A stretch of DNA of 64,000 nt from Flavobacterium sp. SH_e. GTDB taxonomy: Bacteria; Bacteroidota; Bacteroidia; Flavobacteriales; Flavobacteriaceae. This document shows, piece after piece, positions 44,597 to 53,639 of this stretch. The stretch's first letter is position 1; the number at the start of each line of letters is the position of its first letter. The DNA lies in contig NZ_JAOVZN010000001.1 in NCBI RefSeq assembly GCF_025717045.1, positions 558,001-622,000 of the forward strand, written 5' to 3'. A program made the position numbers and the translations under genes. The notes under the pieces are model-generated. The model was not told the DNA's origin. It saw nothing but the letters and a program-made list of their open reading frames with translations, and searched no databases.

Positions 44597-46834
44597 ATGA
44601 TTGCATTAAGCGCCGCTGCTGAAAGTACACACCATTTACAACCTTTAATTAGTGATTTAGGATTAATCCTAATGACTGCTGGAATTGCCGTTCTAATATT
44701 TAAAAAAATGAAACAGCCTTTGGTTTTAGGCTACCTAATCGCAGGATTTTTGGCTGGAAACCATTTTGATTTTTTCCCATCTATAACCGACATGAAAAGT
44801 GTGGAAGTTTGGGCAGAAATTGGGGTTATATTTTTACTTTTTAGTTTAGGACTCGAATTTAGCTTTAAAAAACTAATGAAGGTTGGAGGGACTTCGTCTG
44901 TCACCGCTATAACCCAGATTTTGTTTATGACCGTAATTGGTTATGCAGTTGGACAATGGATGGGCTGGGAAAAAATGGATAGTATTTTCTTGGGAGCGAC
45001 ACTTTCAATTTCATCCACAACTATTATTATCAGGGCTTTTGATGAATTGGGAGTTAAAGGAAAAAAATTCGTTGGAATTGTTTTTGGAGCTTTAATTGTT
45101 GAAGATATTGTTGCTATTTTAATGCTTGTTTTATTATCAACTATTGCAGTAAGCGATCAGGTTTCTGGTACAGAATTACTGCAATCGGTCTTAAAACTAG
45201 TTTTCTTTTTAATTATCTGGTTTTTGGGCGGAATCTTTATTATTCCAACTATTTTCAAAAAAGCAAAACATCTCTTAACAGACGAAATGCTTCTGATTAT
45301 CTCATTAGCATTATGTTTAATGATGGTAATTTTTGCTGCAAATGTTGGTTTCTCCCCTGCTTTAGGCGCTTTTATCATGGGGTCTATTATTGCAGAAACT
45401 ACGATGGCAGAAAAAATCGAACATTTAATTCAGCCTGTAAAAGACTTTTTTGGTGCCGTTTTCTTTGTGTCCGTGGGAATGTTAATTAATCCCATAACTT
45501 TGGTTAATTATGCACTTCCTGTTGCTATAATTACGCTATTGACCATCTTTGGAAAAGCATTCAGTTCTTCGATTGGAGCTTTGATTTCTGGCCAGCCTTT
45601 AAAACAATCTGTTCAAACTGGAATGAGTTTGGCTCAAATTGGGGAATTCTCATTTATTATTGCAACGCTTGGGATGACATTAAAAGTTACTAGCGATTTC
45701 TTATATCCAATTATAGTTGCTGTATCTGCAATTACCACCTTTACAACTCCATTTTTAATTAAGTATTCAGAACGTTTTGCTCTATTTTTAGAATCAAAAA
45801 TGCCTAAAAGATGGGTTAAAAATATAAACCGTTATAGTGTGAATGCGCAGGCAATTAAATCGGTAAGCACTTGGCAAATTGTCCTTCGCTCTTCGATCAC
45901 ACAAATTATTCTTCACACCATAATTATCACGGCAATTATTTTATTGTCTTCTAAATTTGTTGCTCCTTTAGTCGCTGATACTAGATTTGGAAATACTTTG
46001 GCCGCTTTATTAACTTTAGTTGTTATTGCGCCTTTTTTATGGGCGCTTTCATTACGTCGTGTAAAAGTAGAAGAAGTTGAAATACTGTGGGAAGAACGTA
46101 AATATCGTGGTGCATTATTAATGCTAATCTTGATCAGAATGAGTCTCGGTTTATTCTTTGTCGGATTCTTATTGAATATTTTCTTCTCTCCTTTAGTTGC
46201 TTTTATCGCCTTGATCATTGCAATTGGAGCATACCAGATTTTCCCTAAAAAACTAAATGAGCAATATCATAAAATCGAAAATCACTTTTTAAAGAACCTC
46301 AATGATCGCGAAAACAAAAAAATAGATAGAAGATATGCCAATTTAATGCCATGGGACGGTCACATGTCTTTCTTTGAAATTAAAAAAGAATCTAATTTAG
46401 TTGGGCAAACTTTACAAGAACTTAAAATTCGTGAACAATTAGGAATTAATATCGCTTACATAAAACGTGGAGAAGTTACAATTCCTATTCCTACCAAAAA
46501 TGAACGTTTATTCCCTGGCGATGAAATTTGTGTAATTGGAACCGATGCTCAAATTACAGAATTCACAAAATACTTAAATCAAAACGAAACAGAACCACCT
46601 GTAAAAGTGGAAGAAACTGATATTGTATTACGTCAAATGGAAGTTTCTCAAGATGAATTTATTCAAAAAAGCATTGGCCAATTTAGAACCAAAACTGACG
46701 GAATGGTAGTAGGAATTGAACGAAATGGAAATCGTATCCTTAATCCAGAATCAAGTTTGATCTTAGAAAAAAATGATATTCTCTGGGTTGTAGGAGATAA
46801 AAAAAGAATGAATGCTTTGTTGGCAGCCAAGTAA
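44597..46834 (+). CDS. CPA2-type monovalent cation:proton antiporter (KefB-like) with RCK C-terminal domains
   Basis: 745 residues. Residues about 20-390 form a 12-13-helix Na+/H+ exchanger domain with P-L-V-L-G-Y-L-I-A-G, L-F-S-L-G-L-E-F-S and S-I-S-S-T-T-I-I. A second helical block (about 425-560) follows. Two TrkA_C-like ligand-binding domains sit at about 590-665 and 681-743. No NAD-binding TrkA_N Rossmann domain between, unlike E. coli KefC. Probable K+ or Na+ efflux for pH and ion balance. Confidence 0.9.
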   Translation: MIALSAAAESTHHLQPLISDLGLILMTAGIAVLIFKKMKQPLVLGYLIAGFLAGNHFDFFPSITDMKSVEVWAEIGVIFLLFSLGLEFSFKKLMKVGGTSSVTAITQILFMTVIGYAVGQWMGWEKMDSIFLGATLSISSTTIIIRAFDELGVKGKKFVGIVFGALIVEDIVAILMLVLLSTIAVSDQVSGTELLQSVLKLVFFLIIWFLGGIFIIPTIFKKAKHLLTDEMLLIISLALCLMMVIFAANVGFSPALGAFIMGSIIAETTMAEKIEHLIQPVKDFFGAVFFVSVGMLINPITLVNYALPVAIITLLTIFGKAFSSSIGALISGQPLKQSVQTGMSLAQIGEFSFIIATLGMTLKVTSDFLYPIIVAVSAITTFTTPFLIKYSERFALFLESKMPKRWVKNINRYSVNAQAIKSVSTWQIVLRSSITQIILHTIIITAIILLSSKFVAPLVADTRFGNTLAALLTLVVIAPFLWALSLRRVKVEEVEILWEERKYRGALLMLILIRMSLGLFFVGFLLNIFFSPLVAFIALIIAIGAYQIFPKKLNEQYHKIENHFLKNLNDRENKKIDRRYANLMPWDGHMSFFEIKKESNLVGQTLQELKIREQLGINIAYIKRGEVTIPIPTKNERLFPGDEICVIGTDAQITEFTKYLNQNETEPPVKVEETDIVLRQMEVSQDEFIQKSIGQFRTKTDGMVVGIERNGNRILNPESSLILEKNDILWVVGDKKRMNALLAAK

Positions 46835-46844
46835 GTTTTTTTTT

Positions 46845-46993
46845 AGGTTCAAAGGTACAGAGGTTCAAGATGCAAAGTTTTTTTTCTAAGAGCTTATAAT
46901 TTCTTTGATAAAAAGCGCTAAGATTTTCAAAATTGAAAATCTTAGCGCTTTTTTTATAATCTTTGAACCTCTATTCCTTTGAGCCTTTGAACC
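46845..46993. repeat. Word-repeat inverted arms (CTTTGAACC family) flanking a perfect hairpin
   Basis: Left arm 46845-46877 with GGTTCAAAGG, AGAGGTTCAAG words; right arm 46961-46993 with CTTTGAACCT, CCTTTGAGCC words. They face each other around the hairpin at 46911-46952. Site is the convergent junction of the antiporter and peroxiredoxin genes. Confidence 0.72.
46911..46952. terminator. Palindromic terminator, antiporter/peroxiredoxin junction
   Basis: AAAAGCGCTAAGATTTTCAA pairs perfectly with 46933-46952, a 20-bp stem with T runs on both sides. Confidence 0.9.
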
Positions 46994-47002
46994 ATTAAAA
47001 AA

Positions 47003-47641
47003 CTATTTATTCGGTTGCGGTGTCAAACGTAAATAAGGTTTAATTGGCGTATGTCCTTTTGGGAATTTAGCTGGAATGTCACTGTCTGGAATTGCTGGTG
47101 CAATCACTACATCTTCTCCATCTTTCCAGTTTGCCGGAGTTGCAACGCTGTAATTTGCTGTTAATTGCAAACTGTCAATTACACGAAGCAATTCGTCAAA
47201 ATTTCTTCCTGTCGAAGCTGGATATGTTAAAGTCAATTTGATTTTTTTATCTGGTCCGATAACAAAAACAGAACGCACTGTAAATTTGTCGCTTGCATTT
47301 GGGTGAAGCATATCATAAAGATTCGCTACTTTTTTATCCTCATCAGCAATAATTGGGAAATTTACTTCTGTATTTTGAGTTTCGTTAATATCTTTAATCC
47401 ACTCTTTGTGAGAATCCAAACCGTCTACACTCAAAGCAATAACCTTCGTATTTCTTTTTTTGAATTCTGGGACATAGTTCGCTACAGTTCCTAATTCAGT
47501 TGTACAAACTGGAGTAAAATCTGCTGGATGCGAGAATAAAACACCCCACGAATCTCCTAACCATTCGTGAAAATTAATTGGTCCCTGTGTAGTTTCTGCC
47601 TGAAAATCCGGAGCTATATCGCCTAATCTTAATGTTGACAT
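47003..47641 (-). CDS. 1-Cys peroxiredoxin (Prx6/AhpC-TSA family)
   Basis: 212 residues. Peroxidatic Cys46 in HPADFTPVCTTELG and no other Cys, so it is a 1-Cys enzyme; LTLTYPASTGRNFDE is the Prx6-type C-terminal half that contributes the dimer face. Reduces peroxides with an external thiol; bacillithiol (bshC is at 6457) is a possible reductant in this organism, but that is inference. Monocistronic. Confidence 0.94.
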   Translation of the reverse strand: MSTLRLGDIAPDFQAETTQGPINFHEWLGDSWGVLFSHPADFTPVCTTELGTVANYVPEFKKRNTKVIALSVDGLDSHKEWIKDINETQNTEVNFPIIADEDKKVANLYDMLHPNASDKFTVRSVFVIGPDKKIKLTLTYPASTGRNFDELLRVIDSLQLTANYSVATPANWKDGEDVVIAPAIPDSDIPAKFPKGHTPIKPYLRLTPQPNK

Positions 47642-47753
47642 AATTTATCATTTTTAGTTCATCTAAAATTAATTAAAAAATGTATTTAGAAAACATTCAA
47701 AAGGTAAAAAAAAGTTAAAATTCTACTTTATCGATATAATTAGTATTTTACTT

Positions 47754-48665
47754 CTAAATAAAGCTCAAAACAAAATACCAAAAAGCAAGTGTAATGAAGG
47801 AAATTGGAATTCCGAAACCAATCATCATACTGCTTAATTTTGGTTTTAATCCGTAAGTTGAGGCTAAGATTGCGCCTGTAATCATAGGAGCCATAGCGGT
47901 TTCCATTATGGTAATTTTTATCACTTCAGAATGCTGATTAAAAATGCAAACGTAAAGCACGAAAATGATAAAAGGAATTAGAAGCAATTTGAAAAAAAGT
48001 CCAAGTCGTAAAAATTTCCAATGTTGGCTTTTTCTATCAAAAGTCAATTGCAAGCCAACAGACAGCAAGGCTAAAGGCGTAACCAAACTACCAATTTTCA
48101 ATAAGGCAAATTGAAAATTCTCATTTAAATTGTAATCAAAAACATTCATTAAACAAGCCAAAACGAACATTAGAAATGGTGGAAAAAAAATAATCTTTTT
48201 GAAAATTCCCAATGCATTCGGACTCCCTTTAGAATAAAAAGCTGCCGTAAAAACTCCCAAAGTAGAAACCACAACAAAAGTTCCCGGCTGATCAACTAAA
48301 ACCGCAGTTTCTAAACCTTTCTTTCCAAATAAAGCTTCAATAATGGGATAACCCAGAAAAGAACTATTGCTTAATCCCGCAGTCAAAATCAAACACCCAA
48401 TCAATTTGTTCGACCAGCCATTTCTTCTTCCTAAAAAATGAAAAAAAATAAAAGCCAGAATATAAGTAATCCATCCCGCTCCTATCGGAAATAGCAATTC
48501 GCTACTCCACTTTATCTTTGGAATATGATATAAAGTAATTGCAGGAAGACAAAAATAAATGACAATTTTATTGAGTGTCTTATAAATATGAGTGGGAAAT
48601 TGTTTTACGTGCTGTAAAACTAAACCCAGCGAAAGAAAGAGAAATATTAAAAGAAAGTTGTTCAT
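47754..48665 (-). CDS. AEC family transporter (auxin efflux carrier-like)
   Basis: 303 residues, about 10 membrane helices in two five-helix halves; N-P-x-x-like polar breaks occur in S-S-F-L-G-Y-P-I-I-E-A and A-P-M-I-T-G-A-I-L-A-S. Family members move small organic acids such as malate or malonate. Substrate unknown. Divergent from the Rrf2 gene; a TATTTTTG -7 element lies 16 bp upstream of the ATG. Confidence 0.85.
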   Translation of the reverse strand: MNNFLLIFLFLSLGLVLQHVKQFPTHIYKTLNKIVIYFCLPAITLYHIPKIKWSSELLFPIGAGWITYILAFIFFHFLGRRNGWSNKLIGCLILTAGLSNSSFLGYPIIEALFGKKGLETAVLVDQPGTFVVVSTLGVFTAAFYSKGSPNALGIFKKIIFFPPFLMFVLACLMNVFDYNLNENFQFALLKIGSLVTPLALLSVGLQLTFDRKSQHWKFLRLGLFFKLLLIPFIIFVLYVCIFNQHSEVIKITIMETAMAPMITGAILASTYGLKPKLSSMMIGFGIPISFITLAFWYFVLSFI

Positions 48666-48680
48666 ATTGTAAGATCAACA

Positions 48681-48688
48681 CAAAAATA
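48681..48688 (-). promoter_or_regulatory. -7 element for the AEC transporter gene
   Basis: Reads TATTTTTG on the minus strand. Confidence 0.45.
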
Positions 48689-48700
48689 GTTAATTACATT

Positions 48701-48839
48701 TAGTGAGAAGTGAAAAGTGAATAGTAAATAGCCCATTTAGCAAATTACAACTATTGAATTTCTTTTGTTAAACCTCTAACATTCTCTCAAAAACTATTCA
48801 ATTTCAAATAATTAACAATCACTTTTTACATTTCACTAA
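48701..48839. repeat. Word-repeat inverted arms (AGTGAAAAGTGA family)
   Basis: Left arm 48701-48730 (TAGTGAGAAGTGAAAAGTGA then ATAGTAAATA) faces right arm 48811-48839, whose complement begins TTAGTGAAATGTAAAAAGTG. Lies in the divergent gap between the AEC and Rrf2 genes, so it is not a terminator. Confidence 0.6.
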
Positions 48840-48876
48840 CCTCTTTTTACCAAAATTTAGTTAAATTAGTATTTTG

Positions 48877-48915
48877 TGTTACAAAAAGATGTAAATTTGT
48901 AACATATTTTATTAC
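48877..48915. promoter_or_regulatory. Candidate Rrf2 operator upstream of its own gene
   Basis: TGTTACAAA (48877-48885) and TTTGTAACA (48896-48904) are a perfect 9-bp inverted repeat with a 10-bp spacer, just before the Rrf2 ATG at 48919. The right half continues as TGTAACATATTTTATTAC (48898-48915), nearly repeated upstream of the next gene. Confidence 0.6.
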
Positions 48916-48918
48916 AGT

Positions 48919-49326
48919 ATGATTTCAGGTAAATTTGCCATAACGATTCACATTCTTACTCTGCTGCATAAATTCCCTAATGATTATTTATCATCGGAGT
49001 TTATTGCGGGAAGTATTAATCTAAATCCTGTTTTGGTTCGAAAAGAAATTGCCAACCTAAAAGCTCATCATATTGTAGAAAGTAAAGAAGGAAAAAATGG
49101 CGGTACAAAATTGGCAGTAAACGCTGCTGAACTGACTTTAAAACAAATATTCGAAATGACCTTTGAAACTATTGGTTTAGGTTTTGCTAAAAATCAGCCG
49201 AATCCTGATTGTCCTGTTGGAAAAAACATCAATCAGCATTTGGAGAATTTATACAGCGAAATGAATCAGAAAGTTAGCTTACAGCTGGAAGGTATTTCAT
49301 TGGAAGATTTTTCGAATCAATTTTAA
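48919..49326 (+). CDS. Rrf2 family regulator (YwnA-like)
   Basis: 135 residues. N-terminal winged helix: K-F-A-I-T-I-H-I-L-T-L-L, then S-S-E-F-I-A-G-S-I-N-L-N-P-V-L-V-R-K-E-I and G-G-T-K-L-A. A single Cys in NPDCPVGKNI is the usual position of the redox/ligand Cys; the three-Cys Fe-S set of IscR is absent. Likely a thiol- or ligand-sensing repressor. A YwnB-like oxidoreductase gene follows, as in Bacillus ywnA/ywnB. Operator-like repeats precede both genes. Confidence 0.88.
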   Translation: MISGKFAITIHILTLLHKFPNDYLSSEFIAGSINLNPVLVRKEIANLKAHHIVESKEGKNGGTKLAVNAAELTLKQIFEMTFETIGLGFAKNQPNPDCPVGKNINQHLENLYSEMNQKVSLQLEGISLEDFSNQF

Positions 49327-49347
49327 AACTATTTTTTTAACCTAAAC

Positions 49348-49365
49348 TGTAACATTTTTTATTAC
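49348..49365. promoter_or_regulatory. Second copy of the Rrf2 operator half
   Basis: TGTAACATTTTTTATTAC differs at one of 18 positions from 48898-48915 and lies 18 bp before the oxidoreductase ATG. Confidence 0.55.
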
Positions 49366-49383
49366 TAAATAAATTTATATATT

Positions 49384-50025
49384 ATGAAAATTGCACTTAT
49401 TGGAGCTACAGGATTTGTTGGCTCAGCACTTTTAAATGAATTAGCAGACAGAAAACACGAAATCACTGCTATTGCAAGAACTCCAAAAGACACAGCAAAC
49501 GCAACTTGGATTGCAGCAGATATTTTTAATGTTGATGCTTTGGCAGAAATCTTAAAAGGTCACGATGCTGTTATTAATGCTTACAATCCAGGCTGGACAA
49601 ACCCAAACATTTACGATGACTTTTTAGCTGGTTCTAAAGCGATTCAAGAAGCCGTTAAAAAATCGGGAGTTAAACGTTTTATTACTATTGGTGGTGCAGG
49701 AAGTTTATATGTTGCACCAGATTTACAAGCAGTTGACACTCCAGATTTTCCAAAAGAAATTTTCCCTGGCGCAAATGCTGCGAGACATTATTTAAATATC
49801 ATTAAAGAAGAAAAAGATTTAGACTGGGCATTCTTTAGTCCAGCTTTCGAAATGCACGCTGGAACTAAAACAGGTAGAACTGGAAAATATCGTTTAGGAC
49901 TAGAAAATCCAGTTTTCAATGACGAGCAAAGAAGTATTTTATCTGTAGAAGATTTAGCGGTTGTTATTGCTGATGAAGTAGAAACTCCAAAACATCACCA
50001 AGTTAGATTTACCGCGGGTTACTAA
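49384..50025 (+). CDS. NAD(P)H-binding oxidoreductase (YwnB/NmrA-like)
   Basis: 213 residues. Rossmann start KIALIGATGFVGSALLNELA (2-21), N-A-Y-N-P-G-W and ITIGGAGSLYVAP, then W-A-F-F-S-P-A. An atypical SDR of the YwnB/BVR-B group, which reduce small compounds with NADPH. Probably controlled by the Rrf2 protein encoded upstream. Substrate unknown. Confidence 0.87.
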   Translation: MKIALIGATGFVGSALLNELADRKHEITAIARTPKDTANATWIAADIFNVDALAEILKGHDAVINAYNPGWTNPNIYDDFLAGSKAIQEAVKKSGVKRFITIGGAGSLYVAPDLQAVDTPDFPKEIFPGANAARHYLNIIKEEKDLDWAFFSPAFEMHAGTKTGRTGKYRLGLENPVFNDEQRSILSVEDLAVVIADEVETPKHHQVRFTAGY

Positions 50026-50032
50026 TTCTTTT

Positions 50033-50067
50033 TAGATGCTAAACTACTAAGGTTCTGAGATTCTAAG
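50033..50067. repeat. Single word-repeat arm (CTAAG family)
   Basis: AGATGCTAAACTACTAAGG then TTCTGAGATTCTAAG, close to the right arm of 18142-18226 read on the other strand. No inverted partner is nearby. Confidence 0.55.
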
Positions 50068-50182
50068 TTTTTTTCTCTCAAACTTATAAATACATTTTTA
50101 ACAAAAAACAGTTTCTTAGACAGTATTCTGCTTTTGAAACTGTTTTTGTTTTCAGTACTTTTACATTTCTAAAAAGTGCGTT

Positions 50183-51280
50183 TTGTCAAATTCTAATAAA
50201 CAAGCCGGCAGTATATCTGAAAAAGCTGGAATTTCACCTCCCGAAATCACCAATATTTCGGCTATTAATCAAATTAAAAACAAACGCAGGCAACAACCAA
50301 CTTCTCAAGAATTAATTAATGGGATTTTAGAAGGAAACAGAACTTCTTTAAGTCGCGCCATTACATTAATTGAAAGTACAAATTCTGATCATTTTGAAAA
50401 GGCCAATGAAGTAGTTCAAGGCTGTTTAGCATACGCCAATAAATCAATTCGCATTGGAATTACGGGCGTTCCTGGTGTTGGAAAAAGTACTTTTATTGAA
50501 GCTTTTGGAAAACATCTGACGCAATTAGGAAAAAAAGTAGCTGTTTTAGCTGTCGATCCGAGCAGTTCGCTTTCACACGGAAGTATTCTAGGTGATAAAA
50601 CGCGAATGGAAGAATTGGTTAAAGATGAAAATGCTTTTATTCGTCCGAGTGCTTCTGGAGAAACTTTGGGCGGTGTGGCGCGAAAAACCCGAGAAACTAT
50701 TATTCTTTGCGAAGCCGCAGGTTTTGATACTATTATTATTGAGACCGTTGGTGTTGGTCAAAGCGAAACCGCTGTTCATAGTATGGTCGATTTCTTTTTA
50801 CTTTTAAAAATTTCTGGCGCTGGCGATGAACTTCAAGGCATTAAACGCGGAATTATGGAAATGGCAGATGCAATTGTCATTAATAAATCAGACGGAGATA
50901 ACATAAAAAAAGCCAATCAGGCGAAATTAGAGTTTAATCGTGCTTTGCATTTATTTCCTCCTAAAAAATCAAATTGGCAACCAAAAGTAACAACTTGCAG
51001 TTCTATCACGAAAGAGGGCATTTCTGAAGTTTGGAATACTATTTCTGATTATTTTGAAATGACTAAAGAAACTGTATTTTTTGAAGAAAAAAGAAACGAA
51101 CAAAATCACTTCTGGATGATGGAAACCATCAACGAGCAATTGAAGCAAAACTTTTACAATCAACCTGAAATTATTTCGCTTTTAGAAGAAAATAAAAAAG
51201 CAGTGCAAAACAATGAAATTTCACCTTTTGCAGCTGCTTCTATGTTATTAAAATTTTATTTTAATAAAGGGACAAAGTAA
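50183..51280 (+). CDS. meaB: Methylmalonyl-CoA mutase-associated GTPase MeaB
   Basis: 365 residues from a TTG start; no in-frame ATG lies near the family's usual N-terminus, so TTG is accepted. E-L-I-N-G-I-L-E-G-N-R then G1 GITGVPGVGKSTFIE (92-106), V-D-P-S-S-S, E-T-V-G-V-G-Q-S-E and N-K-S-D-G-D. It gates cofactor loading of the B12-dependent mutase. The mutase subunits are not here, but the adenosyltransferase is at 34637. The stop lies in a word-repeat arm. Confidence 0.93.
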   Translation: MSNSNKQAGSISEKAGISPPEITNISAINQIKNKRRQQPTSQELINGILEGNRTSLSRAITLIESTNSDHFEKANEVVQGCLAYANKSIRIGITGVPGVGKSTFIEAFGKHLTQLGKKVAVLAVDPSSSLSHGSILGDKTRMEELVKDENAFIRPSASGETLGGVARKTRETIILCEAAGFDTIIIETVGVGQSETAVHSMVDFFLLLKISGAGDELQGIKRGIMEMADAIVINKSDGDNIKKANQAKLEFNRALHLFPPKKSNWQPKVTTCSSITKEGISEVWNTISDYFEMTKETVFFEEKRNEQNHFWMMETINEQLKQNFYNQPEIISLLEENKKAVQNNEISPFAAASMLLKFYFNKGTK

Positions 51281-51335
51281 CAAAGGTTCAAAGCGACACA
51301 GTTTCTAAACCTTTGTCACTTTGTTACTTTGAACC
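51271..51335. repeat. Word-repeat hairpin (CTTTGAACC family) at meaB 3' end
   Basis: GACAAAGTAACAAAGGTTCA (from 51271) faces CTTTGTCACTTTGTTACTTT (from 51311) and GAACC. It overlaps the meaB stop (51278-51280) and ends at the sulfatase stop, filling the convergent junction. Confidence 0.72.
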
Positions 51336-53269
51336 TATTTATTTCTAAGCTTATACTTACTTTCCTTGTATAGATTCCCTGCTGTAATAACATGTGCTAA
51401 AGCATCTTTAGCTAAATCTTCATTTAATTTTACAGGAACTAAAGTGGTATCGTTTTTAATTTCGAATTGAAGCGGTTTCAAGTTTGGCTGCATGATCACC
51501 ACTTGGTTTTCTACTCTAAAAGCATTGATATCATTAAACTGCATGATAGATCTTCCTTGTACTTTCGGATCTAGCTTGGTCAAGTTTCTTCCAACCATTG
51601 GAGTTTCGAACGGCATTCCTAAATATCCTAACAATGTTGGCGGAATATCAATCTGACTTGCTAATCGATCGTAAACAGCTCCTTTTGCAACTCCAGGTCC
51701 CATAATGAATGCTGGAATGTGAAATTTATTTATCGGAACTAAATTTTTACCGTACGTTCTTGTATTATGATCGGCAATTACAATGAAAATCGTGTTTTTG
51801 AAATAAGCTTCTTTTTTTGCCATTTCGAAGAATTTTCCAATAGAGAAATCAGCATATTTCATGGCGTTATTTACCGTTGCTGGCTTTTTATCGTAAGGTT
51901 TAATTCTTCCTGCTGGATATTCAAAAGGTTCGTGATTTGAAGTCGAGAACATTAAAGAGAAGAATGGTTTATCTCCTTTTGATTTGAAATACTGATTCGC
52001 TTTGGTAACCAAATCTTCATCAGAATAGCCCCAAGTTCCTTTGAAAGCATATTTATTTCCGTCAGAATCAAAATCTTCTTGATCGACAATATCGCTGAAA
52101 CCATTTCCGTTGAAAAACGAAGCCATATTATCAAAATTTGCCATTCCGCCATAAATGAAACTCGTTTCGTAACCTTTTTGTTTTAATGCTTCCGCTAAAG
52201 TAAAAAAGCCTTGTTGTGAGTTTCCTAGCTTTACTACACTTTCAGATGGCGAAGGTAAAAATCCTGTTACTACCGCTTCAATTCCGCGGACACTTCTGGT
52301 TCCTGTGCAATATAAATTGGTGAATAATGTTCCTTCTTTCGATAATTTATCAAATTCTGGAGTTAATGGTTTTCCTCCTAAAATTCCAACATATTCTGCA
52401 CCTAAACTTTCCTGTAGAAAAATAACCAAATTGTATGGTTTTTTCATAATAGAATCAGGTTTTTGTACGTGTAAGAACGGAATTTCAGCATCGGTAAAAT
52501 CATTTGGCCCTGCGATCATGTATTTTTTTACACGAGCAATCGCTTCGGCTTCGTCCATTTTACCATACATTTTGGTGTTTCCTTCATTTTTAATTGAATA
52601 CGCAGCAAAAGCAACTGTATAAAATGAATTTAATCCCAACGTATTCGTTAACTGATCTGTAGAAAAAACGGCATTACTTGCATTAATAGGACGTTTTGAA
52701 GTTAGACTTGAACGCGCACCAAAAAACAATAAAAAAGCCACTAATGGAAATACCATTAATTTGAATTTATAATCTGTATTTGCAGTGTGAAATAATTGCT
52801 TTCCTTTTTTGAAAGCAAAATAAATCACAACTCCAAGAATAAGGAACGTCACAATTATAGAAGTCAGATAACTTTTTAAAAGCATTCCAACCACTTCTTT
52901 TGGATAAATAAGATAATCTAAGAAAATCTTATTTGGACGAGTGTCATATTGTTTTACAAAATCTGGTGAAGCTAATTCTACGAAAAGAATTAAAAACAGA
53001 AACAGAAAACTGTAAATTACGAGAAACTTATTGGTAAACTTTATCGCTTTATTTGGCAAAAAAGTAATCAGCAACGCAGGAAGAAATGATAAATAGCAAA
53101 GCAATATCAAATCCATTCGAAGACCGATTGGAAAAATATACCAGAAATCTGGCGTCTGAACTACTCTTTCTTTAAAAAGAAAAAACAAAAAGATTCGGCT
53201 TAAAGTGGTAATCAATAAACCGATTAATATAAAACTGAAAATAGGTTTTAAGAAACGTAAATTTTTCAT
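51335..53269 (-). CDS. LTA synthase-like alkaline phosphatase/sulfatase-fold membrane enzyme
   Basis: 644 residues. Five membrane helices in the first 180 residues, then a periplasmic sulfatase-fold domain (about 265-590): F-L-Q-E-S-L-G-A-E-Y-V (metal site), TGTRSVRGIEAVVTGF with the nucleophile Thr near 323, S-T-S-N-H-E-P-F-E-Y-P and IADHNTRTYG (metal site). Related to LtaS/OpgE/phosphoethanolamine transferases; in Bacteroidota the glycerol-phosphate or ethanolamine-phosphate substrate is undetermined. Second gene of a pair with the small acidic protein upstream. Confidence 0.9.
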   Translation of the reverse strand: MKNLRFLKPIFSFILIGLLITTLSRIFLFFLFKERVVQTPDFWYIFPIGLRMDLILLCYLSFLPALLITFLPNKAIKFTNKFLVIYSFLFLFLILFVELASPDFVKQYDTRPNKIFLDYLIYPKEVVGMLLKSYLTSIIVTFLILGVVIYFAFKKGKQLFHTANTDYKFKLMVFPLVAFLLFFGARSSLTSKRPINASNAVFSTDQLTNTLGLNSFYTVAFAAYSIKNEGNTKMYGKMDEAEAIARVKKYMIAGPNDFTDAEIPFLHVQKPDSIMKKPYNLVIFLQESLGAEYVGILGGKPLTPEFDKLSKEGTLFTNLYCTGTRSVRGIEAVVTGFLPSPSESVVKLGNSQQGFFTLAEALKQKGYETSFIYGGMANFDNMASFFNGNGFSDIVDQEDFDSDGNKYAFKGTWGYSDEDLVTKANQYFKSKGDKPFFSLMFSTSNHEPFEYPAGRIKPYDKKPATVNNAMKYADFSIGKFFEMAKKEAYFKNTIFIVIADHNTRTYGKNLVPINKFHIPAFIMGPGVAKGAVYDRLASQIDIPPTLLGYLGMPFETPMVGRNLTKLDPKVQGRSIMQFNDINAFRVENQVVIMQPNLKPLQFEIKNDTTLVPVKLNEDLAKDALAHVITAGNLYKESKYKLRNK

Positions 53270-53306
53270 TAAAAATAGTATAAGAACGTAAGATTAGAAA
53301 AACAAA

Positions 53307-53534
53307 TTACTCTTCGTAACGGTTTATTTCTCTGTCATAAAATTCATTTGCTTTTTCAATTAAACTTTCCATTTCGGCGTTTAATTCTGCTTCGTCAAGA
53401 TCTTCTGGTTCTTCTAAAAACTCAACCTCATCATCTTTCAAATTGATAATAAATCTTGGATAATCTAGGTGAATGATGAAAATATCGTCTGGAAAATCAG
53501 TATTATCTCCAAGTAAAAATTTAGGCAATTCCAT
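53307..53534 (-). CDS. Small acidic protein of unknown function
   Basis: 75 residues: MELPKFLLGDNTDFPDDIFI, then I-I-N-L-K-D-D-E-V-E-F-L and a Glu-rich C-terminal helix. About a third of residues are Asp or Glu. No signal peptide. Short Flavobacteria-type conserved protein, no family named. It precedes the LTA-synthase-like gene by 37 bp in the same orientation. Confidence 0.75.
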   Translation of the reverse strand: MELPKFLLGDNTDFPDDIFIIHLDYPRFIINLKDDEVEFLEEPEDLDEAELNAEMESLIEKANEFYDREINRYEE

Positions 53535-53639
53535 ATGTATTTATTTTTTTAATGGTTATTTTTTTAGTCTCGATTGTACAAATAAAAAGGTTTCTCCTGA
53601 TTTTAAGTTTTATACCTTCGGCTTATTTTTTATTCAAAT

